From assembly GCF_030463565.1 (NCBI RefSeq), contig NC_134644.1, forward strand, positions 102,916,765 to 102,980,764: a stretch of DNA of 64,000 nucleotides, given 5' to 3'. Made by a program: the position numbers and the translations under genes. Positions 13,401-60,900 of this stretch are shown here, piece after piece. A model generated the notes under the pieces. That model saw only the letters and a program-made list of their open reading frames with translations, was not told the DNA's origin and searched no databases. The DNA comes from Pelecanus crispus (taxonomy: Eukaryota > Chordata > Aves > Pelecaniformes > Pelecanidae). Position 1 is the stretch's first letter, and each line of letters begins with the position of its first letter.

Positions 13401-16400
13401 CAACTTTTCTAGATTTCCTGAGACTTGATTTCCAGGCATTTGATAGCATTTATTACCTGTTTGACACATGATGTTTTCTGAAAGGATCACTCTCTATATT
13501 TTGGCAAAGTGTGTAGCTGTCTATTCACACACAGCATAATATTTTGATATGAATTTATATTAAATAAGTAATTCATCATTGAATGTTGATATTAGGAAAT
13601 AGTTTTGTGAACAATGGGACAATAGTCGTTATTGTGCTTCTGTGAGTTTTCTTCCTGTAATAAATTCATGATGCCATATTGTTTACTCAGAAGGCTTTAC
13701 AGAAAATGTTGTAAGTAGAAGACTCAATAAATACGTTGCTGTTCATTTCCTTTAATAAATCAAAAAGGGAACAATCAGCGCCATTGGCTGAAGCATATGC
13801 TTTTTGACCAGCATGAGGAAAAGTGGTCCATTTAAAGAATGGGGCTCATATACATCAAATTCAACAGCGAAATATCCATCAGCTGAGAAGAAATAGGTCT
13901 CTAACCTTTTGCTCCTCTCTTCAAAGGTTATTTGACATCTAGTGATCTTCAGCAAATGAGATGTAGCTATGTTAGTCGCATAGGGTAAGGGCATTTCTCG
14001 TTTTAGGGAGAACACAAAGACAGCTTCTTCTATAGATAGGATAGGTTCTTCCTCTGACAAAATAGCATTAAACATATCCCTCAAGGAAAAACTAGTACCG
14101 CCTGACGTACTTTATAAAATTACATTTCAAAGGCAGCACTCCTGGAGTCTTCCCAGTTTTTATACTTGCTATTGCCTTTCAAGGTTTTTCTGCTATTTTT
14201 TCAATCTGTTATTTCCTTATCAGTTTCACATCTTTGGCAAATCTGCTACTTCCAGATATCTGTAGTAACTACAGAGCTTAGCATATCAGAGATACAGAGA
14301 TTTTTACATAATTAGTAAAAGAACCACATAGCTTTCTAAGTTGTGTAACTGCCTTTTGTTGGCAGCTATTAACTGGTGGAATAATGTGCTGCTCTTTAAT
14401 CCCCTTTGACTTTTAACCTATTATTTTACCACTTTTTTTGTAAAACAGATATTCTGTATGTCTGTTTGTATACTCAATTGCTGCTCTTTCAGTGGCCCAT
14501 GTTCAGCTTACTTTCCTATTCATTGTCATTTAGATCTCTTTGAGCATGTGATTTATGAATTTCCTGAAACCTTGTTCTCTCTAGTGTTTGTTTAAATTTT
14601 GTCCTTGAGCTATTCCTTTATCTTATCTTTTTAGTGAAAACCCATTTTACCAACTGACAGCCCCCCCCCCCCCCCCTTTTTGTTCTGCTAACACAAAGAA
14701 TTAATTTTCTCATTTCTGGATTTTTGGATCCATCCCAACTATCAACTTACTTAAAATGGGCCATGATATGACAATTTAATGGAGCCAGGTTCTGGAGATC
14801 TTGTTCACTTCATTAAAGAGTTAGAGATTAACATTAAATCTTTTGGGGGATGTAAATGATAAGGATTTGAATAAAACGTATAATCTCATTCCTTTGTGTA
14901 CAGTCCTCTCCAGTAATTTGGGAGATAGAACTGGTAAAGTAGAAAGGTTAATACTGCACCTGCCTCCTTAGCTATTGTTCATTAATCAGATTCTCCTGTG
15001 AGGCTTCTGTATAGAACTGGAGTGCTTCAAAGCGTGATTTCTCCTTTTCCAAATAGTTATTATTGGGAGACAAATCCTTTGAAGAGTTGTCGTCGTTATT
15101 ACTGTTACATTATTGTGGGCATCCTGTGAGCCTTTTGTTCTTAGTAACCTCACAATGATATGGATTAGTAGCAGTAGATGTCTTCATCCTTCGGTTGGCA
15201 CATAAGCTGAAGAAGTGTATGTTTAGCAAATGTCCAGTTGTCTTCTTTTGCTTCAGCTGAGACCATAAATAGCTGCTGATCCTTAAAAAAAAAAAAACAA
15301 AAAAAACCAACCGGAGCTGGTTTTGCTTTTGATTTCACTTTGGGTTGTGATGGGTTTTTTTTTAACTTCTGCCAGTGTTTTTCCGTATAATTACACTATT
15401 TAGTCCTTTGACATCCAGAGATGCTACTTTCAAGTGAAAAGCCATAGATAATAACTGCTTAGCTTATGAAAGAACTTGAAAGCAAAGTAGTTATTTCTTC
15501 ATTTGATCGCATGAAGCTTTCTGTAGCAGACAGCTTATTTTTAATTTTAAACCTTATGTATATGGCTGAATGTGTCAATTTCTATTGATAATGTCATCAA
15601 TTCTTGTCCTGTAGTAATTTTCTTACATATCTTTCAGTCTCCTTCTCCTTTCCTATATTCTCTCCATTTTAAATGAAAGACTAAAATCATGTAAGTAGCA
15701 TAAATCTGTCCCCAACGAGCTCTGCTCTGCTGAAAGCACAGGTCCTTTCTTCTCATCATGATCCCTGGCAGTGTGCTTCTTTCTATTCCCAGGAGGTCTT
15801 CCTCCACCTGGGAGGCTTCCAATCAAGAGGGCTTAGCTTTCTTAGAGGCCTTTTCATGGCTTCCCGTGTTTCAGTTTTCTTCAGTCTTCTTTATTGACTC
15901 TTACTTTTTTTTTCCTTTTTTTTGGTAATACCACTTTTTTTTAAGAGTTCTTGCTAAATAAACCAAACTCTGAACTATTTCTTCATAACATCAGTGTGTT
16001 GCTGACCATCTTCCAATTTTTCATAACCCTTGATAATTCTCTTTGTTTGTCTTCAGTTTACTTTGCTCATGTCTTAGTCTCCTTGTTCAGCCCCTGTCTT
16101 TTCCTGCCCCCATCCCTACAGCTTGATCATCTGCTTAGCTACCCCTCCTTTGGGATGTTTCCATATATTATGGGAATGACAGATTTACTGTGAGAGACTG
16201 GATGTTGTCGTGTTTCCCTTATTGAAGGTGTTTTTTTTTTTTCCCCTAAACCTACAGATACATGGGAGCTAGATGACTGAGTTTAAGCGTCCTCATTTAA
16301 GTTAGACATGGCTTCTGCTGAATGTCACTATAATTTTCCCCATTCTTTTTTCTTTGTTATAAAAATGTTTTGTTTCCAGCGGAACAACTGGAATTTGTTC

Positions 16401-17239
16401 TTTTTAATTTTATCTGTAGATTCTTCCTTGCTTTCTCCATAATTACATCTTTCTGCTGTTGGTGATGGAGCACCTTAATTAGGTTCAAGAGTCCCTTTTG
16501 AGGCTCAAGCACAGGGAATGCTGTGCTGGGTGCTCTGACCAGTTTCATCTTTTGTGACAGGTTCAGATTTAACCACCATACAATCAGGTTTTCACATACC
16601 AGAGCAGGCTTCCTCCTTGAATGTTTTCAGGTGGTTCTTACTTCCACATGGGTTCCTCTCACATTGTTCCCTGTATCAGCCACCTGACCTTCATCTCTAT
16701 CTCCCTGCCTTCCTCCTCCTCTCCTCTCTGCATCTCCTTCCTTTCCAGCACATCCTCTGTGACTGTGCAGCTCTGTCCCATTTCACCCTGTACACACTCT
16801 CTTTCTCTCCCTCCTCCCTCTCATTTCTCAGGATCTTCCAGATGAGCAGCTTTCTTGGCAGATTCACAGATGTTAAATAATTTATTGTGGCTTTAAACTC
16901 AGAGATCAATTGCCTGATGTCTACCTTGGTACTATGTTGATTTTATTCATCTTTGGCATCCCTGCCTTCTGTGGAGTCAAAGGCTTTCGTATCCTGCATG
17001 CCTGAAGTGGTCACCTTAGAGATTTAAAACATAAATATATTTCTTTTTCAGCACCGTGCAGCCATATTCTCTGCAACGGTCTGCTTGTTTTCTTGGGAGG
17101 GGATTAGTAGGCTGGAGGGGTAGGAAGAACGGGGGTCTTGGGATTGACTTTTCGTGTCTCAGACTTCAGGCAGCCATCTGACACTACCCCCTTGGCCACC
17201 TGGGTTCCTAACCTCCACGTGTGTGCATGTGTGGGCTGT
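10433..17239. other. AT-rich non-coding DNA, no gene supported
   Basis: Holds T-rich runs around 10880-10918 and 11371-11387 and the poly(C) tract listed separately. The longest frame is on the minus strand at 13752-14084 (110 codons, about 118 to the upstream stop). It matches no family I recognise and lacks a convincing upstream splice acceptor. Nothing else is supported. Confidence 0.5.
14661..14676 (+). repeat. Poly(C) tract, about 16 C
   Basis: An uninterrupted C homopolymer followed directly by a T run. Pure C tracts of this length are uncommon in vertebrate DNA and are the preferred ligand type for PCBP proteins. See the finding on possible self-binding. Confidence 0.95.
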
Positions 17240-17810
17240 TGTCCTGGTTTTGGCTGGGATAGAGTTAATTTTCTTCCTAGTAGCAGACATAGTGCTGTGT
17301 TTTGGATTTAGTAGGAGAAGAATGTTGATAACACACTGATGGTTTAGTTGTTGCTAAGTACTGCTTATGCTAGTCAAGGACTTTGCAGCTTCCCATGCTC
17401 TGCCAGGTGCACAAGAAACTGGGAGGGGCACAGCCAGAATAGTTGATCCAAACTGACCAAAGGGCTATTCCATACCATATGACGTCACGCTCAGTATATA
17501 AACTGGGGGGGGTTGGGGAGGGAGCAGCGATCGCTGCTTGGGCACTGTCTGGGTATCGGTCGGCGGGTGGTGAGCAATTGCATTGTGCATCACTTGCTTT
17601 GTATATTATTATTATTATTATCAACATTATTATATTGTTATTATTATCATTACCATTTTACTTTATTTCAATTCTTAAACTGTTCTTATCTCAAGCCAGG
17701 AGTGTTTCTCACTCTTACTCCTCCGATTCTCTCTCCCATCCCATGGGGGTAGAAGGAGTGAGCGAGCGGCTGCGTGGTGCTTAGTTGCTGGCTGGGGTGA
17801 AACCACGACA
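17240..17810 (+). mobile_element. Solo LTR of an avian endogenous retrovirus (family B), sense
   Basis: A 571-bp LTR starting TGTCCTGGTTTTGGCTGGG and ending CCACGACA. The flanking 5-mers are GCTGT (17235-17239) and GTTGT (17811-17815), an imperfect duplication with one mismatch. The U3 region carries a perfect CRE palindrome TGACGTCA at 17480-17487 and a TATATAAA box at about 17495-17502. An ATT-rich microsatellite lies at about 17606-17655. There is no internal retroviral sequence, so it is a solo LTR. The imperfect duplication suggests an older insertion. Confidence 0.92.
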
Positions 17811-18291
17811 GTTGTGTCACTGTCCTTTCACTGTATAGTTCATCTTGTAGCTTTTATTAATTCAGTGAAATCCTTGAGGAACTGTGTTGCTCTTTGTAGT
17901 AGCCTGATGAACACGTGGCTTAGCTGCTTGTTGTTTTAGTTGCTTAATCTACCTATAGAAAATTGATGGTTCTTACATAGCAAATATGAGCATATAGGAC
18001 ATGCCATTTTCTGCCAACTTGGGATAGCTAATATTGAAAAAGTATAGAAACACATACTTACAGATAAAATCATTTGCATAAGACTACATGTCCATTTTAT
18101 TGGAGTTTTCAAGAGGTTGGGGTTTTTTAATGCATTTGGATGCCTTTTTCTACCTAAAACCAAATTTTCACTTTTTACATGATAAACAACAGTGGAAATG
18201 TCCTCAAAAGTTCACGCTGAGCGCCCAGGAGGCAAAGATCTGCTTTTTGCTGGGAACTATCTGATGTGATCTACTTTCCTTTGTTCCCTGG
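17811..18291. other. Spacer between two inverted LTRs
   Basis: 481 bp of single-copy-looking AT-rich DNA without a recognised feature. It contains no retroviral coding remnant, which argues against the two LTRs belonging to one provirus. Confidence 0.6.
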
Positions 18292-18850
18292 TGTCGTGGT
18301 TTAACCCCAGCCAGCAGCTAAGCACCACGCAGCCGCTCACTCACTCCCCCTGCCCCGATGGGATGGGGGAGAGAATTGGAAGAGTAGGAGTGAAAAAAAC
18401 TCCTGGCTTGAGATAAGAACAGTTTAATAATTGAAATAAAATAAAGTAAAATAGTAGTAGGAATAAAAACAATATAATAGTAATAATAATATACAAAGCA
18501 AGTGATGCACAATGCAATTGCTCACCACCCGCCGACCGATACCCAGACAGTTCCCGAGCAGCGATCGCTGCTCCCTCCCCAACTCCCCCCAGTTTATATA
18601 CTGAGCATGACATCATATGGTATGGAATAGCCCTTTGGGCAGTTTGGATCAACTGTTCTGGCTGTGCCCCCTCCCAGTTTCTTGTGCACCTGGCAGAGCA
18701 TGGGAAGCTGCAAAGTCCTTGACTAGCATAAGCAGTACTCAGCAACAACTAAACCATCAGTGTGTTACCAACATTCTTCTCATCCTAAATCCAAAACACA
18801 GCACTGTGCCAGCTACTAGGAAGAAAATTATCCCAGCCAAAACCAGGACA
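18292..18850 (-). mobile_element. Solo LTR of the same family B, antisense
   Basis: A 559-bp LTR in reverse orientation, from TGTCGTGGTTTAACCCCAG to CCAAAACCAGGACA. It has a perfect 5-bp target-site duplication CCTGG (18287-18291 and 18851-18855). Read on its own strand, the TATATAAA box lies at 18600-18593. The CRE is changed to TGATGTCA (18615-18608). It is clearly related to the copy at 17240 but inserted independently. Confidence 0.93.
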
Positions 18851-21800
18851 CCTGGGCATGATTGTTTTTGCTCGTTACCTGGAGCAGCAGAGCCCTGGAA
18901 GTTGGATTTTGTGCATTCTTGTCCAGAGTCCCGAGGTCAGAAGGAGGATGTTGTCCAGCCGTCCTGTCGCTGCCAGCTCTCTGCCGAAGGCAGGGTAAAA
19001 TGCATAAACACTCACTCTTAATATTCAGCCATGCCACTGACTGTCGCTGCCTGCACGATACTCTCTGCTCATCTGTGGGGTCCCCTGACTTTCCTCTGGC
19101 ATCAGGAAAAGTGTGGCACATTGGTTTTTTTCATAACCCGAGACCACTCTCCCACTCCCAGAGTAGCCATGGGACCTCGTCACACAGAGCTTGAGAAAGG
19201 AAAGTCTTACGTATTTAGCCTTCTGTTTGCTCACAGAGAGAGGCACCCATAAGCCAGGAACATAGTAAATTGTTCAAAATGCTAATTTTGGAAAGGAGAG
19301 GGAAATTATTTCACTGATTAAATATTCATGATGTGCTCATATATTACAGCAGTAGGTTTATAAATACATGGATGTAGTGCTGGCTGGTAGGAGACTTTGT
19401 AGAGGAAACCATTCTCTTCCTTGTGCCATGATTGACATCTCCATGCATGCAGAGAACTAGACCAGCACGTGTTTGCGATGATGTCTGGAAAAATTTGCTT
19501 TAATTAGTTAAAAAGAATAAAGTACAACAATGCATTTTATTTTAATCTGTCTTTAAAACTGAAATACTCAGATAATTAACAATCCTGTAGGTTTACTTTA
19601 TAAAGCTGTAAATGTTTTACCAGAATACTTGGACTCTCAGGACAACTGGGGCAGTTTTAAATGATCTGGCATAGTAAAAACTTTTCTCTTTTCATGGTAT
19701 ACATATAGGTTTCATGTCTTCTTCCTTATCATGTGAGGTTGCCTTTTCGAATTCATTCCCTTTGTATCTCACACAGCTGCCTAACTCCGTGCAGGCACAC
19801 ACACTCTCAGCCCTCCCCCAGACATCTGTTCTGCTTCTCAGTACCAGGTGCCAGAGTTTGAGCTTGTTGGGAGGAGGGGCAGAGACAAAATCCTTCAAAA
19901 AAATTAGATGGCAGTGATATTTTTAACAATATTTGTGGTGGAATTTCATTTTTCACCTCTGTTTTTAAAAAGAACCCAAAAGGCATTAGCTAAAAATACA
20001 GAATTTTTTTCAGGTTTTATCTGGAAAAAAGTCAGGCTTTGGTGGGGGTTGGTTTGTTGTCTGGGAAAAGGCTTTCCTCCAAAAATTTTCCCAAAGTGAG
20101 CATACTGATGTAGCATCCCAGCAGTAAAAGGCCATGACAACTGTAATCCTGTATCTAGTCTGGGATTATTTTTCCCACGTGGGAATACATTTCATTAGAA
20201 ACATAGCTGTACCTTCATCACTAAGTTTTGGTCCGCAGAAGGTCTTAAATACCTTGCTTCTACCTGCAACACATCCATTATGTGAAATCTTCCGAGCATG
20301 CCCTAAGCTACCATGGGTTTCTAGAGGTCTCAGATGGCCGGTATTGCTCCCGTAAAGTCCAGAATGCTGAAATGTATTCTACTCTTTATGTACCAAAGTG
20401 GTCCTGTTCGGCATTTTGGTTGTGTTTTGGGTTTGGTTTTTTTTTTGACAGAGGTGAGCAGAAAATGCTTGGGCTGTCAGAGCCAGAGCATTTCCCTCAG
20501 CAAGCAGCAAGGAGGAGGTGGGCACCATGGGACCATTCCCTTCCTTAGTCTGGGAACAAGAGTCTCCTCCTCCGCTCCTCCCTGTGAACTTGTCAGAAGG
20601 GACTGTCATGGTCACCCACTTCCAGATTTTACTGCGAGTCCTGGTCTAAACTTAAAGAAGCAGAACACAGTCCGGTACCTTTCTCTGTCATTTCCTACCA
20701 GCTGCCGTGGGACATTTTCCTCTCGCCATCTTGCACGCATGGTGCATCAGAGGCATGGCTAGGCTGCCTCTGGTTTTTGCCTTCTGATGCAGGCACCTTG
20801 CTTCTCTTCTGCTTTTCTCCATCTGGATAGGTAATATGTAATGTAAGCGATAAACCCGAGAAATGTGGAATAAATGGGATTTATTTCAGTAGCTGTGGGC
20901 TGGGTGGAGGAGCGTATGGTAGGAAATGCACTGAGTCCATGCTGGGTTAGGGAAAATCAACCCTGGCAATGGAGCAGGGAGGCGGGAGCTGCTCTGTGGT
21001 AGCGCCTAATGAACTTGCTTTTAATCCAGTACTATATAGTAATTATTGAGTGGATTAGGAAGGAGGAGTTTAAGTTGCTCTTTCTCCCTCTTTCTTGTCC
21101 TCTCTCCTCAAGCATGTCTGCCTCTTATTCTTGCAGTCACTGAAGGCACAGAAGCGCTCTCTGGTCCTACGTACTCCTGCAGAGACTTGAGAGAAAACTC
21201 TGCATCTTCCAGCATATTTCCTAGTGGCAAAAACATCAGGAGTGGCTTGGCCACTCGCAGGCTCAGGGTGAAGCAGGAAGCATCAGCTATCAGAGGAGTC
21301 ACTTTCTGGGGTAGTCTTCAGATAATACACAGAAGGCAAAATGCGTAACGAGGGGAAATGACAGTCGGCAGATTTAAGCCAGATAAAATGGAGCACTTTT
21401 TCCCGCACTAATAATTAATCTGTGAGACCAGAAGTTTTGGAGGCCAGATGTACAGATTCAAGAAGGGATTAGACAAATTCATGGAGGAGCGGTCCCCCAA
21501 TGGCTATTGCAAATGCTGGTCCAGGTGCGGTCTCCCAGAAGACCCTGAATCGCTGGTTGCTGGCAGCTCAGCAAGTCTGTCAGGGCTGACTTCATCCATG
21601 TTTCTTGTGCTCTTTCTTTAAGCATTGCTGTTGACTTCTCTCGCACATAACGTGCTCAACTATGATGGGCTTTACGTTGGTCTAGTATGTCAATGCTTAG
21701 TGGCTCTTACGATGGAGTTTAATCTGTTGATTAAACAGTCTGCATGACACTACCTCCGGCATTTTTAGGGGGATGATCTCATAGGTCCCTCCAGTAGTTT

Positions 21801-22945
21801 GGTCCCATGCCTGAGCAGTTTTTGCCTTCCACCCCAGTGAGACGCTGCTGTACGCTCTGAGCCACAAAATAGTTGTCCCTAGGGGTGCTCATTAGCCAGT
21901 GCCCAAGCTAGCCAAATTTCTGGGAAGCTCCAAGATGTGAAGCTAATAGGGTTGTCATCAATAAGAGATGGTTACTGAGAGACGTGATGTCTGTTTAAGG
22001 GGTTTATGCTCTGTAAGATAGGCCTGAAAAGGACAAAACCAAGTAAGGAGTCTCTAAGCCTTTTCTACTGTGGAATTTGCCTGCCTTTGGTAATATTCCT
22101 TCCTGCCCCTATTTTTGTTTGTACTGATAAATGTCCTTGCATTAATAAACTCATAATGCATCTTGTTTATCCCTTCAAAGCGAGCCCTTGCAGCTTTCAT
22201 TAGCATTTTTAGGATATTTATGGCTTTGTAAATGACTGAAAATCTGCAATTTGTCATTAGGAATTAAGAAAAATCTTCCTTCTGCTTAGGGCTGAAGCTC
22301 AGCTTTGGCCTTCAAGGGACTGAGCCACCTCTGGGCCTGGTAGACAAAAACAAAGTCAGACAGTGCCCAGATTTACAGCAGCAAGTGTGGCTCTTAGTTA
22401 CTCAGATGTCTTTGATAATGTGTCATCCGCTGTTGCTGGCAGGGATCAGTGTTTAGGCCCAGAATTAATTTCTCTCTAGCTGGAGAGAAACCAAAAAATA
22501 TTTATTCTGCAAGAGGGGGGAAAGAAAAAAAAAAAAGAGAAAGAGGTAGTGACAACGAGAGAAATTAAAACAGCACCAGGCACGTGTAAAAATGCATATA
22601 TATATTGCATATATGCACATACACATTGCATATAACAGAGAGCAAGTGCTCTTCAGAAGAAAACATTGTATTTCACTCTTGTGCTCTGTACTTTCAGCTT
22701 CGAAATACAGGAAGTTAAAAGGATTTTTAAGGTTTCAGAAAGGAGTTTATCTTGTAATTGGTGAAGGGCTAAAGAGTTGGTTGGGGAGGGATAATAATTA
22801 AAGGAGCTTTTTCAGCACTAAACTGTAGTCCAGAAAAATCAAAGGGAGGAATGTTAATTGGTTTGTACAACATGATATTCTCGGTTCAGAGTAGCTTCAG
22901 CCACTCAATGGTACTTTTTCTTTTTCTCTCTCTCTGTCTTCATAG
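18851..22945. other. Non-coding DNA upstream of the first coding exon
   Basis: No exon identified. It contains a probable old LINE remnant (about 21445-21640) and TATATA and GCATAT repeats at about 22592-22635. Pyrimidine-rich sequence at about 22912-22945 forms the acceptor of PCBP3 exon 1. Confidence 0.5.
21445..21640 (+). mobile_element. Probable old CR1-type LINE 3' remnant
   Basis: The stretch with TTCAAGAAGGGATTAGACAA, ATTCATGGAGGAG and TGGCTATTGCAAATG, then CCTGAATCGCTGGTTGCTGG, reads like the conserved 3' part of old avian or amniote CR1 elements. It is decayed, and the boundaries are approximate. The family assignment is from memory. Confidence 0.55.
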
Positions 22946-57906
<34,961 letters not shown>

Positions 57907-60900
57907 GTAAGTGGACCAATAGTCAGCATCACTTTCTCTTCTCTCGCTCCTCTGCTGCCGGAGGGGAAACCTCTCAGCTTCGGCTCATTTGTAGACACCA
58001 GTCCCCAGCATAAACTGCGCGGCATTCCGTCTGTTGGGGAGGGGGCACTAGGGGTTAGTGAAATGCCAGAGAGAAGCAGCAGAGGCAGGTCTCCGGCGAT
58101 GCTGGTGTAGTTGCGCGATGGTGCACCGCGGCACTGGCTTCGTTAAAGCTGCTTGCTTACAGCGGTCTTAGATGGGTTATCAAAATTCACCTCTCAGGTG
58201 GCGCTAGCACGGGCAAAAAAGCCACTTTGGTTATGTAAAGGTGCAGTATAAGGGTTTATTTGAAAAACGAGGGCTAAAAACATCCCTGCTCCAGCAACTC
58301 TGGACCGGCTGTGATCGACAGACCCAGTCTCCATGAGCAATATGGTGCTGAATCTTAAGACAGGTACTCAAAACGCCCAACTGATACGCTGCGTGTCACA
58401 TAAAAATGCCTTCCCACTTTACTCACTTTCCTCGCAAACGGTGGGGGTGAGGGTGGGGGTGTTCAGTTTTCATTACAAATGAGTCACTTGGAAAATGGAA
58501 GATTTTCCCTGCGGTAAAAAAAGCTTTCAAGCATGAGTGGAATCACAAATAGCAATTACATTACTTAAGAGATACTTACAATATTGTGTAAGCCCTATTA
58601 AACTCAGTGGCCATGATTTACAGTAAGAAAAAAATAGAGAATGACAAAGAAATGAAGGTGTGAGTGCTGTGATTTCATAAGCTTTCTGTTACTTAAAAGA
58701 TGCCCTGCTGATTTATCAGTACCTGCTTTACAACCCAATTTATTGTATGTTGAGAATTTTATGGGAGGACCCCATTTATCCTTACAGTGCAAGTTTTTTA
58801 ATCTCACCTTCAGGCAGATGTTGCTCTTGCCATCAGTGATATAAATCCAAGGTCACTCTTCTGACTTCACTTCTTTCAGGGTTCATGGTGGAGAAAGAGA
58901 GGGCAAAAGTTGGCCTTGTGTCCTGTAGTGCGGTAAAAATTGAAATAAAACATCAGTTTCTCATCCAGGAGGCGTTGAGTGCCCCGGCTCAGCACTGCCC
59001 TCTGAAAAGCAGACACACATCCGCGCGTTGCTTCGGATAGAAGATTTTTCTGGCTACGCAGTGCGTGTCTTGCTGCTGTTGCTAGAGGAGCAAAACCAAA
59101 GCCAGGATGGGGTCGGGCTTCGAAACAGCCTGCAGGGGCTCTCCAGGTGATGAAGGGGAGTTCTGGTGGTCCTAAGGCGTCCGGGTGTGCATGAAAGGAC
59201 CGGAGGCGTTAGTGCTGCCCACGCGTGCTTCGCCTGTGCGTGCTTCGCCTGTGCGTGGGCAGCCGGTGCTGCAGCGCCGGCGCGGAGGGGAGGAAGGGCT
59301 CTCGCGTCCCGTCGGGCATCGGGGGCTCCTTGGGAATTTTGCAAGGGGAAAAGCAGTTTCCCAGTGCGTCTCCCCGAGGTGTTTGTTCTGCCTGTGCCCC
59401 GGGCTGCCAGCGGTGTCCTGGGGCTGCAGCAGCAGGAGTGTCCCGTCCCGGGGGTCTCCCAGCGTACCGGTGCCCCGCGGCCCCGTCACTGCTGCAGCAA
59501 GGCTGCAGAGAGCGTCTCTGGGCGGCCTAGCGCCAAAAATGAGGAGATGAGGGAGACGGAGGGACGTGGGGCAGAGAGGGAGCTGGGTGAGGAGGCGGCA
59601 GCAGCCGTGTTCCGCGTGTGCCCTGTCAGTCAGGTGCTGTGCACGGAGGGAGGTCAGGGCGGGAGGGGCAGCAGCAGTTGTGCAGCAAAGCCTGCATTGG
59701 TAATTTGGCTTCGCTTTCCCAATAAGCATCTCCTAGTGCCGGTTTTGATAGGCAGGCAGTGTGGCCCGGCGATTATTTATCTGGTTGAAGGAGAAGGAAG
59801 CTGCAGGCCCTGGCACGGGGCTGAGGTGCAGCCCCGAGACTCCACGTGGCCAGCCCCCCGCCTGCCCCGACTCCAGGGGTCCCCTGTGCTGCGTGAGTCC
59901 CCCGGCTTTCTTATCGTATGTGCTTATGTGTGCAAAATCCAGCACGCATGAGAAGAACAGGAGACTTGCAAATATCTACATGCTCCGCAGCTACCAGAGA
60001 AGTCGGTGTATATGTACACGCGCTACACTTACTTTTTAAAACCAAGATAATGATAAGCGCATAAAACCAAAGCCTCAGTAAGAATCTGATGGAGCAAAAT
60101 CAGATACAAAGAGAATAAGGAGCTCAGACTTTAGCCTAGCCTACAGAAAGTAGATATTAACAGCCATTTACAATTTGCATAGCTTCATATTAAAATAAGA
60201 TTTCCTCACTCCCTCTGGCATTAGGGCAGTGACAGAAATTTTTTTTCTGTTATTAGTAATTCCTGTAACAACATGATGCTGCTTTCTTCATACAGTATGC
60301 TGATAATTGCAACTAACCTGTTGCTCAATAACAAAGACATACTGGAGAACAAAGAAATGCATTTTACAGAAAGTTATTTTCCACATGCTAAAAGCCGAGG
60401 CTTCCTCTCCAAATAATGAATTCAGAAGTTTTGCCTTTCTAGGTTTTCTCATAACTTCTGGGTGTCTCCAGAAAGAGAACAGCAAGGACATTTCTCCAGG
60501 TCCCTCTCAGAAGTCACTTTGATCCTTATTTAGTACGTCCTTTTCCTCATCAAAACCTCTTATAGGGGCATTTGGTTGCCTTTCTTTCCTTGCTGGGATC
60601 TTGTCTGGCCTGCTGCTGCTGCCCAAGTTATATTGTATAAGTGTGTTTCACATAAATCCCAGAATAAAGTGGCATTAACAGTGACAGGTCCTTAAGGGAA
60701 CAGAAGGGATGGTATCCCTGGGTGTAGCTGATTGGGTACAGATGTCTTAAGATTTCAGGATCCAAAATGCCCATGCCCCTAAAATGCCCATTGAGAGTAA
60801 ATGAACAAACCAATAATAATTAACAAAAACCTGTCTCATTAAAAATTATGCATGTTTTGCATGTATGTGGGAGAAGGAAGCAGAGGCAAGTAACAGGAAA

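Noticed and set aside
18341..18748. 135-codon minus-strand frame, and its sense counterpart at 17443-17784
   Set aside because: Both are the same LTR sequence read through by chance, in non-coding U3/R/U5 regions.
17240..18850. The LTR pair as a single provirus
   Set aside because: The LTRs are in opposite orientation, have different target duplications and have no internal retroviral sequence between them.
59166..59951. A 261-codon open frame, the longest in the window, containing LIGRQ near 59742
   Set aside because: It lies in a CpG-rich intronic patch where stops are rare, contains tandem-repeat-driven ACFAC-type sequence and overlaps equally long frames on both strands. LIGRQ is reminiscent of KH3, but the flanking residues and splice sites do not fit a KH3 exon.
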